Position numbers and translations under genes: made by a program. From NCBI GenBank assembly GCA_963402885.1, contig OY727100.1, positions 19,439,665-19,503,664 of the forward strand: a DNA stretch of 64,000 nucleotides, read 5' to 3'. The DNA is from Antedon bifida. Its lineage: Eukaryota; Echinodermata; Crinoidea; Comatulida; Antedonidae. Shown here piece after piece: positions 11,454 to 23,965 of the stretch; positions within the stretch are counted from its first letter, which is position 1, and each line of letters starts with the position of its first letter. The notes under the pieces were generated by a model. That model did not search any database, was not told where the DNA came from, and saw nothing but the letters and a program-made list of their open reading frames with translations.

Positions 11454-14400
11454 CTAGACATGTAACTCGTCACTTTGACGAGTTTGGTTTTCCGCCGCGC
11501 AAGTGGTGCAACATGAACGTGTAACGACGTACCTTTTAACATTAAGGGATAGGTTGAGGACAAAAGGAAGTGTTCACGTTGGCATTATGACCTGAACTGA
11601 AGAATATGATATGTTGTTATTGCTGAATTCTATTATTTCGATTCATATATAGTATACACAGTATAATCTGTATCCATATCACACAGTGTAGAATAGGTGA
11701 AATTACGGGACCCGCTATTTATTGCAAATTTTAACATGTTGACGGTTTTAAAATGAAATGCGAAGGTAGCAATTTCGGAAGGAAATTATCTCAGCAACAA
11801 CATATTAACGTCTAGAAGAAATTTGAATACGTGAAATATTGATGCGCGCTCTTTTAAATGTAATGAATTATGACGCAAAAGATGAAAATACGACTTTTTT
11901 CATTTAACTGGCCATATGATGACGTCACAACATCCGATTGGCAAAATTTTCACATGATTTCGTATCTACAATCCAATAGCTTCCATAAAACGTTTTAATC
12001 GTGATTATCAAATTTTATTCTTACGAGCTATAACAGATTAAAATTTACTGTAAAGATGAAATTAATGCCACACGTAATTTAAATTTTTAGGAATGATGAC
12101 GTCAAAAAAATTAAAATATTTCTAATTCATGCGAAAGACAGTTGATTGACCTAGACAATATCAAAATTTGGGTGAAAATGGAAAACGGATAAGTGGAGAT
12201 GCGCTCTATTAAATGTGATGAGCTATGACGAAAGATACAAAAATCCTAAATTTTATATTAGCGTGGCCATACGATGACGTCACAATGTCCGGTTAGCCAT
12301 ATTAATACATGATCCGATATCTACAACTCATTAACTTCCAGAAAATGTCATCCACAAAAAGTTGACCGTGCAGTTTAGAAATTACGACTGTTTAAAAAAA
12401 GGCATAATTTTGACGAATTTTTTAACTTTTTCAACAAAAACTCGCGCAAATTGTCCAATTCCACGTGCTCGTATGACGTTAATGTAAGTCGAAATTGTTT
12501 AAAAGTTGGTAAAATTACTAGAAAAGGCTGGAAAAACATAAATCACGCGAAAAAAATATGTTTTTAATGCTACGTGCGCACCGCACACGTAAAAATTTGC
12601 GCACGCGTGGAAATTTTTTACATGCTTAAAACGACATGAAACGCGTAGAAAGTTGATTAGAAATTAATTTTGCGCATTTTGAAATTTTAAATGCGCGTGC
12701 ACGCGTAACTTTGTGTAAAACACGCAATTTTTGTTCAACAGAAAGTTAGCGCATGATATAAATTAAACTTGTGCAAAGTTTCAATTTAAAATGTTATTTG
12801 GTTTTTGACCTATGTTAAATACGAGAAAATCGTTAAATCGCGCGTACGTCACGTTGCGCAATTGTAAACATCATGAAAAGCTTCGCTTGACGACGTTACA
12901 TAAATGTCAAAATGTTAACATAGTTCACAAAATGTTATGTTTGCAAGTTTCAGAGAAAAGCGTTACACAAAAATCATACAGAAAGAAAGAAGATGACAAA
13001 AAAGATGACTAGACATGTAACTCGTCACTTTGACGAGTTTGGTTTTCCGCCGCGCAAGTGGTGCAACATGAACGTGTAACGACGTACCTTACCGTACCGA
13101 ACATTAAGGGGATAGGTTGAGGACAAAAGGAAGTGTCCACGTTGGCATTATGACCTGAACTGAAGAATATGATATGTTTTTATTGCTGAATTCTATTATT
13201 TTGATTCATATATAGTATACACAGTATAATCTGTATCCATATCACATACAGTGTAGAATAGGTGAAATTACGGGACCCGCTATTTATTGCAATTTTTAAC
13301 ATGTTGACGGTTTTAAAATGAAACGCGAAGGTAGCATTTCCGAAAAGAAATTATCTCAGCAACAACGTATTAGCGTGTAGAAGAAATTTGAATACGTGAA
13401 ATATTGATGCGCGCTCTTTTAAATGCAATGAATTATGACGCAAAAGATGAAAATACGACTTTTTTCATTTAACTGGCCATATGATGACGTCACAACATCC
13501 GATTGGCAAAATTTTCACATGATTTCGTATCTAAAATCCAATAGCTTCCAGAAAACGTTTTAATCGTGGTTATCAAATTTTATTCTTACGAGCTATAACA
13601 GATTAAAATTTACTGTAAAGATGAAATTAATGCCACACGTAATTTAAATTTTTAGGAATGATGACGTCAAAAAAATTAAAATATTTATAATTCATGCGAA
13701 AGACAGTTGATTGACCTAGACAATATCAAAATTTGGGTGAAAATGGAAAACGGATAAGTGGAGATGCGCTCTATTAAATGTGATGAGCTATGACGAAAGA
13801 TACAAAAATCCTAAATTTTATATTAGCGTGGCAATACGATGACATCACAATGTCCGGTTAGCCATATTAATATATGATCCGATATCTACAACTCATTAAC
13901 TTCCAGAAAATGTCATCCACAAAAAGTTGACCGTCTAGTTTAGAAATTACGACTGTTTAAAAAAAGGCATATTTTAAACGAATTTTTTAACCTTTTCATA
14001 AAAAACGCGCGCAAATTGTCCAATTCGACGTGCTCGTATGACGTATCTTTAAGTCGAAATTGTTTAAAATTTGGTAAAATTACTAGAAAAGGATGGAAAA
14101 ACATAAATCACGCGAAAAAAATACGTTTTCAATGCTACGTGCGCACCGCACACGTAAAAATGTGCGCACGCGTGGGAATTTTTGACATGCTTAAAACGAC
14201 ATGAAACGCGTAGAAAGTTGATTATAAATTAATTTTGCGCATTTTGAAATTTTAAATGCGCGTGCGCGCGTAACTTTGTGTAAAACACGCAATTTTTTTT
14301 CCACAGAAAGTTAGCGCATAATATAAATTAAACTTTTGCAAAGTTTCAAGTTGAAATGTTATTTGGTTGTCGAGCTATGTTAAATACGAGAAAATCGTTA

Positions 14401-14563
14401 AATCGCGCGTACGTCACGTTGCGCAATTGTAAGCATCATGAAAAGCTTCGCTTGACGACGTTACATAAATGTCAAAATGTCAACATAGTTAAAAAAATGT
14501 TATGTTTGCAAGTTTTAGAGAAAAGCGTTACACAAAAATCATACAGAAAGAAAGAAGATGAAA

Positions 14564-16166
14564 CTAGACATGAAACTCGTCACTTTGACGAGTTAGTTAT
14601 CCGCACCACGACAAACGCCATGTGCACGTAATACGTTGGAATATTGCACACAGATAAAGATTATGGCATTATGACAAGAACTGAAAAATATGATATGCTG
14701 TTAGTGCTGAATTCTGTCAATTTTGTGTCATATAGTATATACATGCAAACAGTATAATCTGTATACATATTACATACAGTGTAGAATAGGTGAAATTACG
14801 GGACCCGCCATTTATTCCAATTTTTAACATGGCGACGGTATCAAAATGAAACACTTAGATAGCAATTTCAGAAGAAAATTATCTCAGGAACAACATATTA
14901 ACGTGTAGAAGAAATTTGAATACGTAAAATATAGATGCGCACCCTTTTAAATGTGATGAACTATTACGCAAAATATGAAAATACGTCTTTTTTTATTCAA
15001 CTGGCCATATGATGACGTCACAACGTCCGATTGGCAAAATGTTTACATGAATTCGTATCTACAATCCAATAGCTTCCAGAAAACGTTTTGATCATGATTA
15101 TCACGTTTTATTCTGACGAGCTATAACAGATTGAAATTTCCTGTAAAGATAAAATTAATGACCCAGGTAATTAAAATTTTTAGGCATGATGACGTCATAA
15201 AAATGAAAATATTTTTAACTCATGCGGAAGATAGTTGATTGACCTAGATAATATAAAAATCGGGGTAAAAATGGAAAACAGATAATTGGAGATGCGCTCT
15301 ATTAAATGTCATGCGCTATGATGAAAGATACAAAAATCCTATATTTTATATTCGCGTGGCAATACGGTGACGTCACAATGTCCGGTTAGCCATATTTATG
15401 CATGATCCAAAATCTACAACTCATCAACTTCCAGAATGTGTAATAAAAATAACTTTCACCGTTTAGTTTAGGAACTACGAATGTTTAAAAAAGGGCATAA
15501 TTTTGACAAATTTTGACGATTTTTTGAACTTTTTCATCAAAAATGCACGTAAATTATCCAATTCGAAGTGCCCGTATGACGTAATTTTAAGTCGAAATTG
15601 TTCAAAAGTTGGTAAAATTACTAGAAAAGGATGGAAAAACATAAATCACGTGAAAAAAATTGTTTTCAACGCTACGTGCGCACCACGCGCGTAAAAAAAT
15701 GCGCGCACGTGGGAATTTTTTACATGCTCAAAATGACATGAAACGCGTAGAAAGTTGATTAGAAATTAATTTTTCGCATTATAAAATTTTAAACCCGCGT
15801 GCGCGCGTAACTTCGTGTGAAACATGCCATTTTTTTTTCACAGTCAGTTAGCGCAAGATATAACTTAAACTTTTGTTAAGTTTCAATTTAAATTGTTATA
15901 TGGTTTTTGATCTACGTTAAATACGCGAAATTCGTAAAAACGCGCGTAAGTCATGTTACGCAACTCTGACGTCATTTACAATAGCAGGTGCACAACTTCA
16001 CGTGAACGCTCATATGTTGACAAAGTTATGAAATGTTATGTTAACACGTTTTAGAGATACGCTCTGCACAAAAATGACAGAAAGAAAGAAGAATACAGAA
16101 AAAAAAAAAAAAAGATGATGAAACAGGACAGTTACAAGGAGTTATCCGCTGAATGCGGATAACTAA
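14564..16166 (-). mobile_element. Helitron-like copy E7 (type C, complete)
   Basis: CTAG at 14,564. The 3' hairpin is followed by AGTTATCCGC. The 5' hairpin GTTATCCGC/GCGGATAAC ends at 16,166. Length is about 1,603 bp. It is nearly identical to E9 and to the F4 copy in the right array. Confidence 0.8.
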
Positions 16167-17761
16167 CTAGATTTGAACTCGTCACTTTGACGAGTTAGTT
16201 ATCCGCACGACAAACGCCACGCGCACGTCATACGTTGGAATTTTGCACACGGAAAAAGATTATGGCATTATGACCTGAACTGAAGAATATCATATGCTGT
16301 TAGTGCTGGATTCTGTCAATTTTGAGTCATATAGCATATACAGTGCAAACGGTATAATCTGTATACATGTTACACACAGTGTAGAATAGGTGAAATTACG
16401 GGACCCCCCGTTTATTCTTATTTTTAACATGGCGACGGTATCAAAATGAAAAACTAAGATAGCAATTTCGGAAGGATATTATCTCAGCAGCAACATGTTA
16501 ACGTGAAAAAGAAATTTGGATACGTAAAATATAGATGCGCGCTCTTTTAAATGTGATGAACTATGACGCAAAATATGAAAATACGACTTTTTTTATTAAA
16601 CTGGCCATGTAATGACGTCACAACGTCGTATTGGAAAAAAGTTCACATGAATTCGTATCTACAATCCAATAGCTTCCAGGAAACGTTTTAATCATGATTA
16701 TCACTTTTTATTCTGACGAGCTATAACAGATTGAAATTTACTGTAAAGATGAAAATAAGTGACCCACGTTATTTACGTTTTTAGACATGATGACGTAATA
16801 AAAATTAAAATATTTTTAACTCATGCGAAAGATAGTTGATTGACCTAGACACTATCAAAATCGGGGTGAAAATGGAAAACGGATAAGTAGAGATGCGCTC
16901 TATTAAATGTGATGAGCTATGACGAAAGATACAAAAATCCTAAATTTTATATTCGCGTGGCCATACGATGACGTCACAATGTCCGGTTAGCCATATTAAT
17001 ACATGATCCGATATCTATAACTCATCAACTTCAAGAATATGTCATCCACAAAAAGTTGACCGTCCAGTTTAGAAATTACGACTGTTTAAAAAAAGGCATA
17101 ATTTTGACAAATTTTGACGAATTTTTAAACTTTTTCATCAAAAACTCGCGAAAATTATCCAATTCTACGTGCCCGTATGACGTGATTTTAAGTCTAAATA
17201 GTTTAAAAGTTTGTAAAATTACTAGAAAAAGCTGGAAAAACATAAATCACGCGAAAAAAAAAGTTTTTTTGCGCTACGTGCGCACACGTGCGTAAAAAAA
17301 ATGCGCGCGCCTGGGAATTTTTGACATGCTTAAAATGACATGAAACGCGTAGAAAGTTGATTAGAAATTAATTTTTCGCATTTTGAAATTTTAAACGCGC
17401 GTGCGCGCGTAACTTTGTGTGAAACATGTCATTTTTTTTACACAGAAAATTAGCGCATGATATAAATTAAACTTTTGCTAAGTTTCATTTAAAATTGTTA
17501 TATGGTTTTCGATCTATGTTAAATACGCAAAAAACGTAAAAACGCGCGTAAGTCACGTTGCGTAACTCTGTCGTCATTCACAATAAGAGGGGCACAACTT
17601 CACGTGAATGCCCATATGTTGACAAAGTTATGAAATGTTATGTTTACATGTTTTAGAGATACGCTCTGCACAAAAATGACAGAAAGAAAGAAGAATACAG
17701 AAAAAAAAGAAGATGAAACAGGACAGTTACAAGGAGTTATCCGCTGAATGCGGATAACTAA
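16167..17761 (-). mobile_element. Helitron-like copy E8 (type C, complete)
   Basis: It abuts E7 head to tail with no spacer. The 3' CTAG is at 16,167 and the 5' hairpin GTTATCCGC/GCGGATAAC ends at 17,761. It is more diverged from E7 and E9 than they are from each other, which argues against simple recent tandem duplication of neighbours. Confidence 0.78.
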
Positions 17762-19363
17762 CTAGACATGAAACTCGTCACTTTGACGAGTTAGTTATCC
17801 GCACCACGACAAACGCCATGTGCACGTAATACGTTGGAATATTGCACACAGATAAAGATTATGGCATTATGACAAGAACTGAAAAATATGATATGCTGTT
17901 AGTGCTGAATTCTGTCAATTTTGTGTCATATAGTATATACATGCAAACAGTATAATCTGTATACATATTACATACAGTGTAGAATAGGTGAAATTACGGG
18001 ACCCGCCATTTATTCCAATTTTTAACATGGCGACGGTATCAAAATGAAACACTTAGATAGCAATTTCAGAAGAAAATTATCTCAGGAACAACATATTAAC
18101 GTGTAGAAGAAATTTGAATACGTAAAATATAGATGCGCACCCTTTTAAATGTGATGAACTATTACGCAAAATATGAAAATACGTCTTTTTTTATTCAACT
18201 GGCCATATGATGACGTCACAACGTCCGATTGGCAAAATGTTTACATGAATTCGTATCTACAATCCAATAGCTTCCAGAAAACGTTTTGATCATGATTATC
18301 ACGTTTTATTCTGACGAGCTATAACAGATTGAAATTTCCTGTAAAGATAAAATTAATGACCCACGTAATTAAAATTTTTAGGCATGATGACGTCATAAAA
18401 ATGAAAATATTTTTAACTCATGCGGAAGATAGTTGATTGACCTAGATAATATAAAAATCGGGGTAAAAATGGAAAACAGATAATTGGAGATGCGCTCTAT
18501 TAAATGTCATGCGCTATGATGAAAGATACAAAAATCCTATATTTTATATTCGCGTGGCAATACGGTGACGTCACAATGTCCGGTTAGCCATATTAATGCA
18601 TGATCCAAAATCTACAACTCATCAACTTCCAGAATGTGTAATAAAAATAACTTTCACCGTTTAGTTTAGGAACTACGAATGTTTAAAAAAGGGCATAATT
18701 TTGACAAATTTTGACGATTTTTTGAACTTTTTCATCAAAAATGCACGTAAATTATCCAATTCGAAGTGCCCGTATGACGTAATTTTAAGTCGAAATTGTT
18801 CAAAAGTTGGTAAAATTACTAGAAAAGGATGGAAAAACATAAATCACGTGAAAAAAATTGTTTTCAACGCTACGTGCGCACCACGCGCGTAAAAAAATGC
18901 GCGCACCTGGGAATTTTTTACATGCTCAAAATGACATGAAACGCGTAGAAAGTTGATTAGAAATTAATTTTTCGCATTATAAAATTTTAAACCCGCGTGC
19001 GCGCGTAACTTCGTGTGAAACATGCCATTTTTTTTTCACAGTCAGTTAGCGCAAGATATAACTTAAACTTTTGTTAAGTTTCAATTTAAATTGTTATATG
19101 GTTTTTGATCTACGTTAAATACGCGAAATTCGTAAAAACGCGCGTAAGTCATGTTACGCAACTCTGACGTCATTTACAATAGCAGGTGCACAACTTCACG
19201 TGAACGCTCATATGTTGACAAAGTTATGAAATGTTATGTTAACACGTTTTAGAGATACGCTCTGCACAAAAATGACAGAAAGAAAGAAGAATACAGAAAA
19301 AAAAAAAAAAGATGATGAAACAGGACAGTTACAAGGAGTTATCCGCTGAATGCGGATAACTAA
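17762..19363 (-). mobile_element. Helitron-like copy E9 (type C, complete)
   Basis: It abuts E8 head to tail. CTAG is at 17,762 and the 5' terminus GCGGATAACTAA ends at 19,363. Immediately after it come the stranded 5' ends of E6, E5 and E1, in that order, as expected for nested insertions. Confidence 0.8.
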
Positions 19364-19564
19364 AAAAAGATGATGATGATGATTTCGTACAATCACAAGA
19401 GGTTTTCCTGCAACTTCGTTGCGGAAAACCAATGATGATGATTTCGTACAATCACAAGAGGTTTTCCTGCAACTTCGTTGCGGAAAACCAATAAAGATTT
19501 CATACAATAACAATAGGTGATCATTTTATTCTAAATGATCACCTAATAATAACAACCATAAAAT

Positions 19565-19678
19565 ACCCCTGGAAGAAGACTAGCTATTTTAAGAAAAGAA
19601 AATCCCAACACGGCCATCTTGCAGTATATCTGATTGAATTTAGTCAGCAAGTCGTCCTGCTAAAACTAATTTGTATTT
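19565..19678 (+). other. relic 5' UTR exon of gene copy B
   Basis: This stretch resembles 50-140 upstream of the intact gene (TAGCTATTTTAAGAAAAG, AAATCCCA, GGCCATCTT) and ends at a GTAAGT donor (19,679-19,684) in the same relative position. It shows that copy B began as a duplication of the whole locus, including the 5' non-coding exon. Confidence 0.45.
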
Positions 19679-19732
19679 GTAAGTAATTCTGTTTCGTTTT
19701 AAACCAAAATTACTAAATTAACTTGAACTGTA

Positions 19733-20342
19733 GGACTTGGTTTGTATCAAACATGGGTCAGTTGTCCACGCTCATTCTGTTGGTTCAAGACAAGTAGTGT
19801 ACGAAATGGATGAATCCCTTCTTGATCCAGGATTTAACTACGATTTCACAAAATTGGATGATGGTCAAACGCAGTACTTCAGAGGTGACCACACGTATCA
19901 GAGACCATGTGGTTGGTACAGACATGCACTCAAGGTTAAAGGTCAATACGAAGATGATATTTGGCTGGGAGAGTTAAGAAGTAGAACAGAGTCTTCGGCG
20001 AATGAATGGCCTGTAAGCTACCATGGGTCAAAGATGAGAAACAACAGCATTGTACATGGCAGTATTGCGACGAACGAACCCATACAAGGCGTTCTTACCA
20101 CCCCTTCTCTTGACATTGTTGCCGATAAGTTTGCTGATACATTCAATTTCGAAGGACACACCTACCAAATTGCTCTATAGAATCGGGTTAATCCAGATAA
20201 GAAAAATGGAAACATGAAAGTGATTCCAGGAGAAGGTTCAGAAGAATCGGTTGAATATTGGCTTTCATCAAAAGGTTATTTAGAGAATGGGTTTTCAGAT
20301 GTCAGGCCATATGGTATCATTATTCGCTTGGTAGATGAATAA
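19733..20342 (+). pseudogene. gene copy B: ART-like domain without kinase, one nonsense codon
   Basis: It is closely similar to exon 2 of the intact gene from residue 413 (IKHGSVVHAHSV) to the end. The kinase, linker and most of the ubiquitin-like domain are absent. A CTGTAG acceptor-like site precedes 19,733, so splicing from the relic 5' UTR exon is conceivable. The first in-frame ATG is at 19,806 (MDESLLDP). The CAG for Gln556 has become TAG at 20,178-20,180. The frame then stays open for 53 more codons to TAA at 20,340-20,342, without indels. It keeps RPCGW, YHGS and GVLTTP. It is either a young pseudogene or a short ART-like fragment gene; I favour pseudogene. Confidence 0.8.
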
Positions 20343-20632
20343 TATTATTTAAAACAATTTTAACATATGAGGTTACCTGAACATACACCTTCACAAGCTT
20401 GCAAACGTCTTCATACCTCGTATAATGTACAAGAATGTGTAATGTAATGTAGTTATTCGGACACTCAGATATATCACGTTTTGCTGATATAAAACATGCT
20501 ATGCCTACATATGTGACACGTAAACTTACATAAATTATGATTTTCAAACATGATTTGTCATAAACCGGGTAAAAAACATTAAACAGTTGGTAATTTTGTA
20601 GTTTCATTTATAAATATCGTATATTATATATA
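20343..20632. other. 3' flank of gene copy B, interrupted by the right array
   Basis: This matches the 3' flank of the intact gene (CCTGAACATAC near 2,537; TTTTCAAACATGATTTGTCAT near 3,190) but lacks the MITE at 2650-3002, so that MITE inserted after the duplication or was lost here. The flank continues at 32,362 after the Helitron array. Confidence 0.6.
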
Positions 20633-20706
20633 TTTGGTTTTCCGCAACGAAGTTGCAGGAAAACCTCTTGTGATTGTACGAAATCATCATCATCAACAAC
20701 TTTTTA

Positions 20707-22296
20707 TTAGTTATCCGCATTTAGCGGATAACTCCTTGTAACTGTCCTGTTTCATCATCTTTTTTTTTTTTTTTTTTTTTTTTCTGTATTCTTCTTTCTT
20801 TCTGTCATTTTTGTGCAGAGCGTATCTCTAAAACGTGTTAACATAACATTTCATAACTTTGTCAACATGTGAGCGTTCACGTGAAGTTGTGCACCTGCTA
20901 TTGTGAATGACGTCAGAGTTGCGCAACATGACTTACACGCGTTTTTACGAATTTCGCGTATTTAACGTAGATCAAAAACCATATAACAATTTAAATTGAA
21001 ACTTAACAAAAGTTTAAGTTATATCTTGCGCTAACTGACTGTAAAAAAAAAATGGCATGTTTCACACGAAGTTACGCGCGCACGCGCGTTTAAAATTTTA
21101 TAATGCGAAAAATTAATTTCTAATCAACTTTCTGCGCGTTTCATGTCATTTTGAGCATGTAAAAAATTCCCACATGCGCGCATTTTTTTACGCGCGCGGT
21201 GCGCACGTAGCGTTGAAAACAATTTTTTTCACGTGATTTATGTCTTTCCAGCCTTTTCTAGTAATTTTACCAATTTTTGAACAATTTCGACTTAAAATTA
21301 CGTCATACGGGCACGTTGAATTGGATAACTTACGTGTGTTTTTGATGAAAAAGTTACAAAAATCGTCAAAATTATGCCTTTTTTTAAACAGTCGTAATTT
21401 CTAAACTGCACGGTCAACTTTTTGTGGATGACATATTATGGAAGTTGATGAGTTGTAGATATCAGATCATGTATTAATATGGCTAACCGGACATTGTGAC
21501 GTCATCGTATGGCCACGCGAATATAAAATTTATGATTTTTGTATCTTTCGTCATAGCTCATCACATTTAATAGAGCGCATCTCCACTTATCCGTTTTCTA
21601 TTTTCACCCCGATTTCGATATTGTCTAGGTCAATCAACTATCTTTCGCATGATTTAAAAATATTTTAATTTTTATGACGTCATCATGCCTAAAAATTAAA
21701 ATTACGTCTGGCATTAATTTCATCTTTATAGTAAATTTTAATCTGTTATAGCTCGTAAGAATAAAATGTGATAATCACGATTAAAACGTTTTCTGGAAGC
21801 TATTGGATTGTAGATACGAAATCATGTGAACATTTTGCCAATCGGATGTTGTGACGTCATCATATGGCCAGTTAAATAAAAAATGTCGTATTTTCATCTT
21901 TTGCGTCATAATTCATTACATTTAAATGAGCGCGCATCAATATTTCACGTATTCAAATTTCTTCTACACGTTAATATGTTGTTGCTGAGATAATTTCCTT
22001 CTGAAATTGCTACCTTCGCGTTTCATTTTAAAACCGTCAACATGTTAAAAATTGCAATAAATGGCAGGTCCCATAATTTCACTTATTCTACACTTATGTA
22101 ATATGTATACATATTATACTATATATACTATACGACACAAAATTGACAGAAATCAGCACTAACAACATATCATATTCTTCAGTTCAGGTCATAATGCCAT
22201 AATCTTTTTCTGTGTGCAATATTCCAACGTATGACGTGCACGTAGCGTTTGTCGTGCGGATAACTAACTCGTCAAAGTGACGAGTTACATGTCTAG
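20707..22296 (+). mobile_element. Helitron-like copy F2 (type C)
   Basis: It starts TTAGTTATCCGC after an A and ends CTAG at 22,296, with GCGGATAACTAA before the 3' hairpin. It is inserted 73 bp from the 5' end of F1. About 1,590 bp. The body mixes B-like and C-like stretches. Confidence 0.78.
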
Positions 22297-23898
22297 TTAG
22301 TTATCCGCATTCAGCGGATAACTCCTTGTAACTGTCCTGTTTCATCATCTTTTTTTTTTTTTCTGTATTCTTCTTTCTTTCTGTCATTTTTGTGCAGAGC
22401 GTATCTCTAAAATGTGCAAAGTTAACATTTCATAACTTTGTCAACATATGCGCATTCACGTGAAGTTGTGCACCCAATATTTTTTAATGACGTCAGAGAT
22501 GCGCAACGTGACTTACGCGCGTTTTTATGAATTTCGCGTATTTAACATAGATCGATAACCATATAACAATTTAAATTAAAACTTAACAAAAGTTTAAGTT
22601 ATATCTTGCGGTAACTGACTGTGTAAAAAAAATGGCATGTTTCACACGAAGTTACGCGCGCATGCGCGTTTAAAATTTTAAAACGCGAAAAATCAATTTC
22701 TAATCAACTTTCTACGCGTTTCATGTCATTTTGAGCAGGTAAAAAATTCACACGCGCGCGCATTTTTTTACGCGCGTGGTGCGCACGTATCGTTGAAAAC
22801 AATTTTTTTCGCGTGATTTATGTTTTTCCAGCCTTTTCTAGTGATTTTACCAACTTTTAAACGATTTCGACTTAAAATTACGTCATACGGGCACGTCGAA
22901 TTGGATAATTTACGTGCATTTTTGATGAAAAAGTTCAAAAAATCGTCAAAATTTGTCAAAATTATGCCCTTTTTTAAACAGTCATAGTTCCTAAACTAAA
23001 CGGTGAAAGTTATTTTTATTGCACATTCTGGAAGTTGATGAGTTGTAGATTTAGGATCATGCATTAATATGGCTAACCAGACATTGTGACGTCACCGTAT
23101 GGCCACGCGAATATAAAATATAGGATTTTTGTATCTTTCATCATAGCGCATGACATTTAATAGAGCGCATCTCCAATTATCTGTTTTCCAATTTTACCCC
23201 GATTTTTATATTATCTAGGTCAATCAACTATTTTCCGCATGAGTTAAAAATATTTTAATTTTTATGACGTCATCATGTCTAAAAATGTAAATAACGTGGG
23301 TCACTTATTTTCATCTTTACAGGAAATTTCAATCTGTTATAGCTCGTCAGAATAAAACGTGATAATCATGATTAAAACGTTTTCTGGAAGCTATTGGATT
23401 GTAGATACGAATTCATGTAAACATTTTGCCAATCGGACGTTGTGACGTCATCATATGGCCAGTTGAATAAAAAAAGTCGTATTTTCATATTTTGCGTAAT
23501 AGTTCATCACATTTAAAAGGGCGCGCATCTATATTTTACGTATTCAAATTTCTTCTACACGTTAACATGTGGTTGCTGAGATAATTTCCTTCCGAAATTG
23601 CTATCTTAGTGTTTCATTTTGATACCGTCGCCATGTTAAAAATAGGAATAAACGGGGGGGTCCCGTAATTTCACCTATTCTACACTGTAAGTAACATGTA
23701 TACAGATTATACCGTCTGCACTGTATATACTATATGACACAAAATTAACAGAATTCAGCACTAACAGCATATGATATTCTTCAGTTCAGGTCATAATGCC
23801 ATAATCTTTTTCCGTGTGCAAAATTCCAACGTATGACGTGCGCGTGGCGTTTGTCGTGCGGATAACTAACTCGTCAAAGTGACGAGTTTCATGTCTAG
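22297..23898 (+). mobile_element. Helitron-like copy F3 (type C)
   Basis: It abuts F2 head to tail. TTAGTTATCCGC at 22,297, CTAG at 23,895-23,898, about 1,602 bp. The 5' and 3' terminal words are complementary. Confidence 0.78.
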
Positions 23899-23965
23899 TT
23901 AGTTATCCGCATTCAGCGGATAACTCCTTGTAACTGTCCTGTTTCATCATCTTTTTTTTTTTTTT

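Larger units (their letters stand above)
13009..19432 (-). mobile_element. Helitron-like copy E6 (type B, split by E7-E9)
   Basis: The 3' part is 13,009-14,563 and the 5' part is 19,364-19,432 (69 bp). The sum is 1,624 bp, the same length as intact E4, to which it is nearly identical along the body. It is interrupted within the same poly-A/GATG tract by the tandem trio E7-E9. Confidence 0.82.
11454..19491 (-). mobile_element. Helitron-like copy E5 (type B, split by E6)
   Basis: The 3' part is 11,454-13,008 and the 5' part is 19,433-19,491 (59 bp), about 1,614 bp together. Joining ...AAAAAAGATGA with TGATGATGATTTCG restores the sequence seen uninterrupted in E4, with no duplicated bases. This demonstrates a nested insertion without target-site duplication. 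Confidence 0.82.
5196..19546 (-). mobile_element. left nested Helitron-like array; outer element E1 (terminal type A)
   Basis: E1 is the outermost copy and is split in two: its 3' part is 5196-6711 and its 5' part is 19,492-19,546 (together about 1.57 kb). On the minus strand it ends in CTAG (5196-5199), preceded by a hairpin with arms AATTCGTCA/TGACGAATT, and is followed by host T. Its 5' end carries an AGGTGATCAT...ATGATCACCT hairpin. The word AGGTGATCAT also lies just inside its 3' hairpin, so both ends are type A. All other left-array copies lie between the two halves. CTAG termini with an upstream palindrome, A|T insertion and no target duplication are the hallmarks of Helitron-like elements. 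No Rep/helicase reading frame is visible, so it is non-autonomous. E1 is the most diverged copy in the array. Confidence 0.8.

Noticed and set aside
5196-19546. Interpretation as an ordinary satellite tandem array
   Set aside because: Unit ends carry CTAG plus hairpins, several copies are split, and the missing 5' pieces are found in nested order at the far side. This is explained by successive insertions, not by unequal crossing-over alone.
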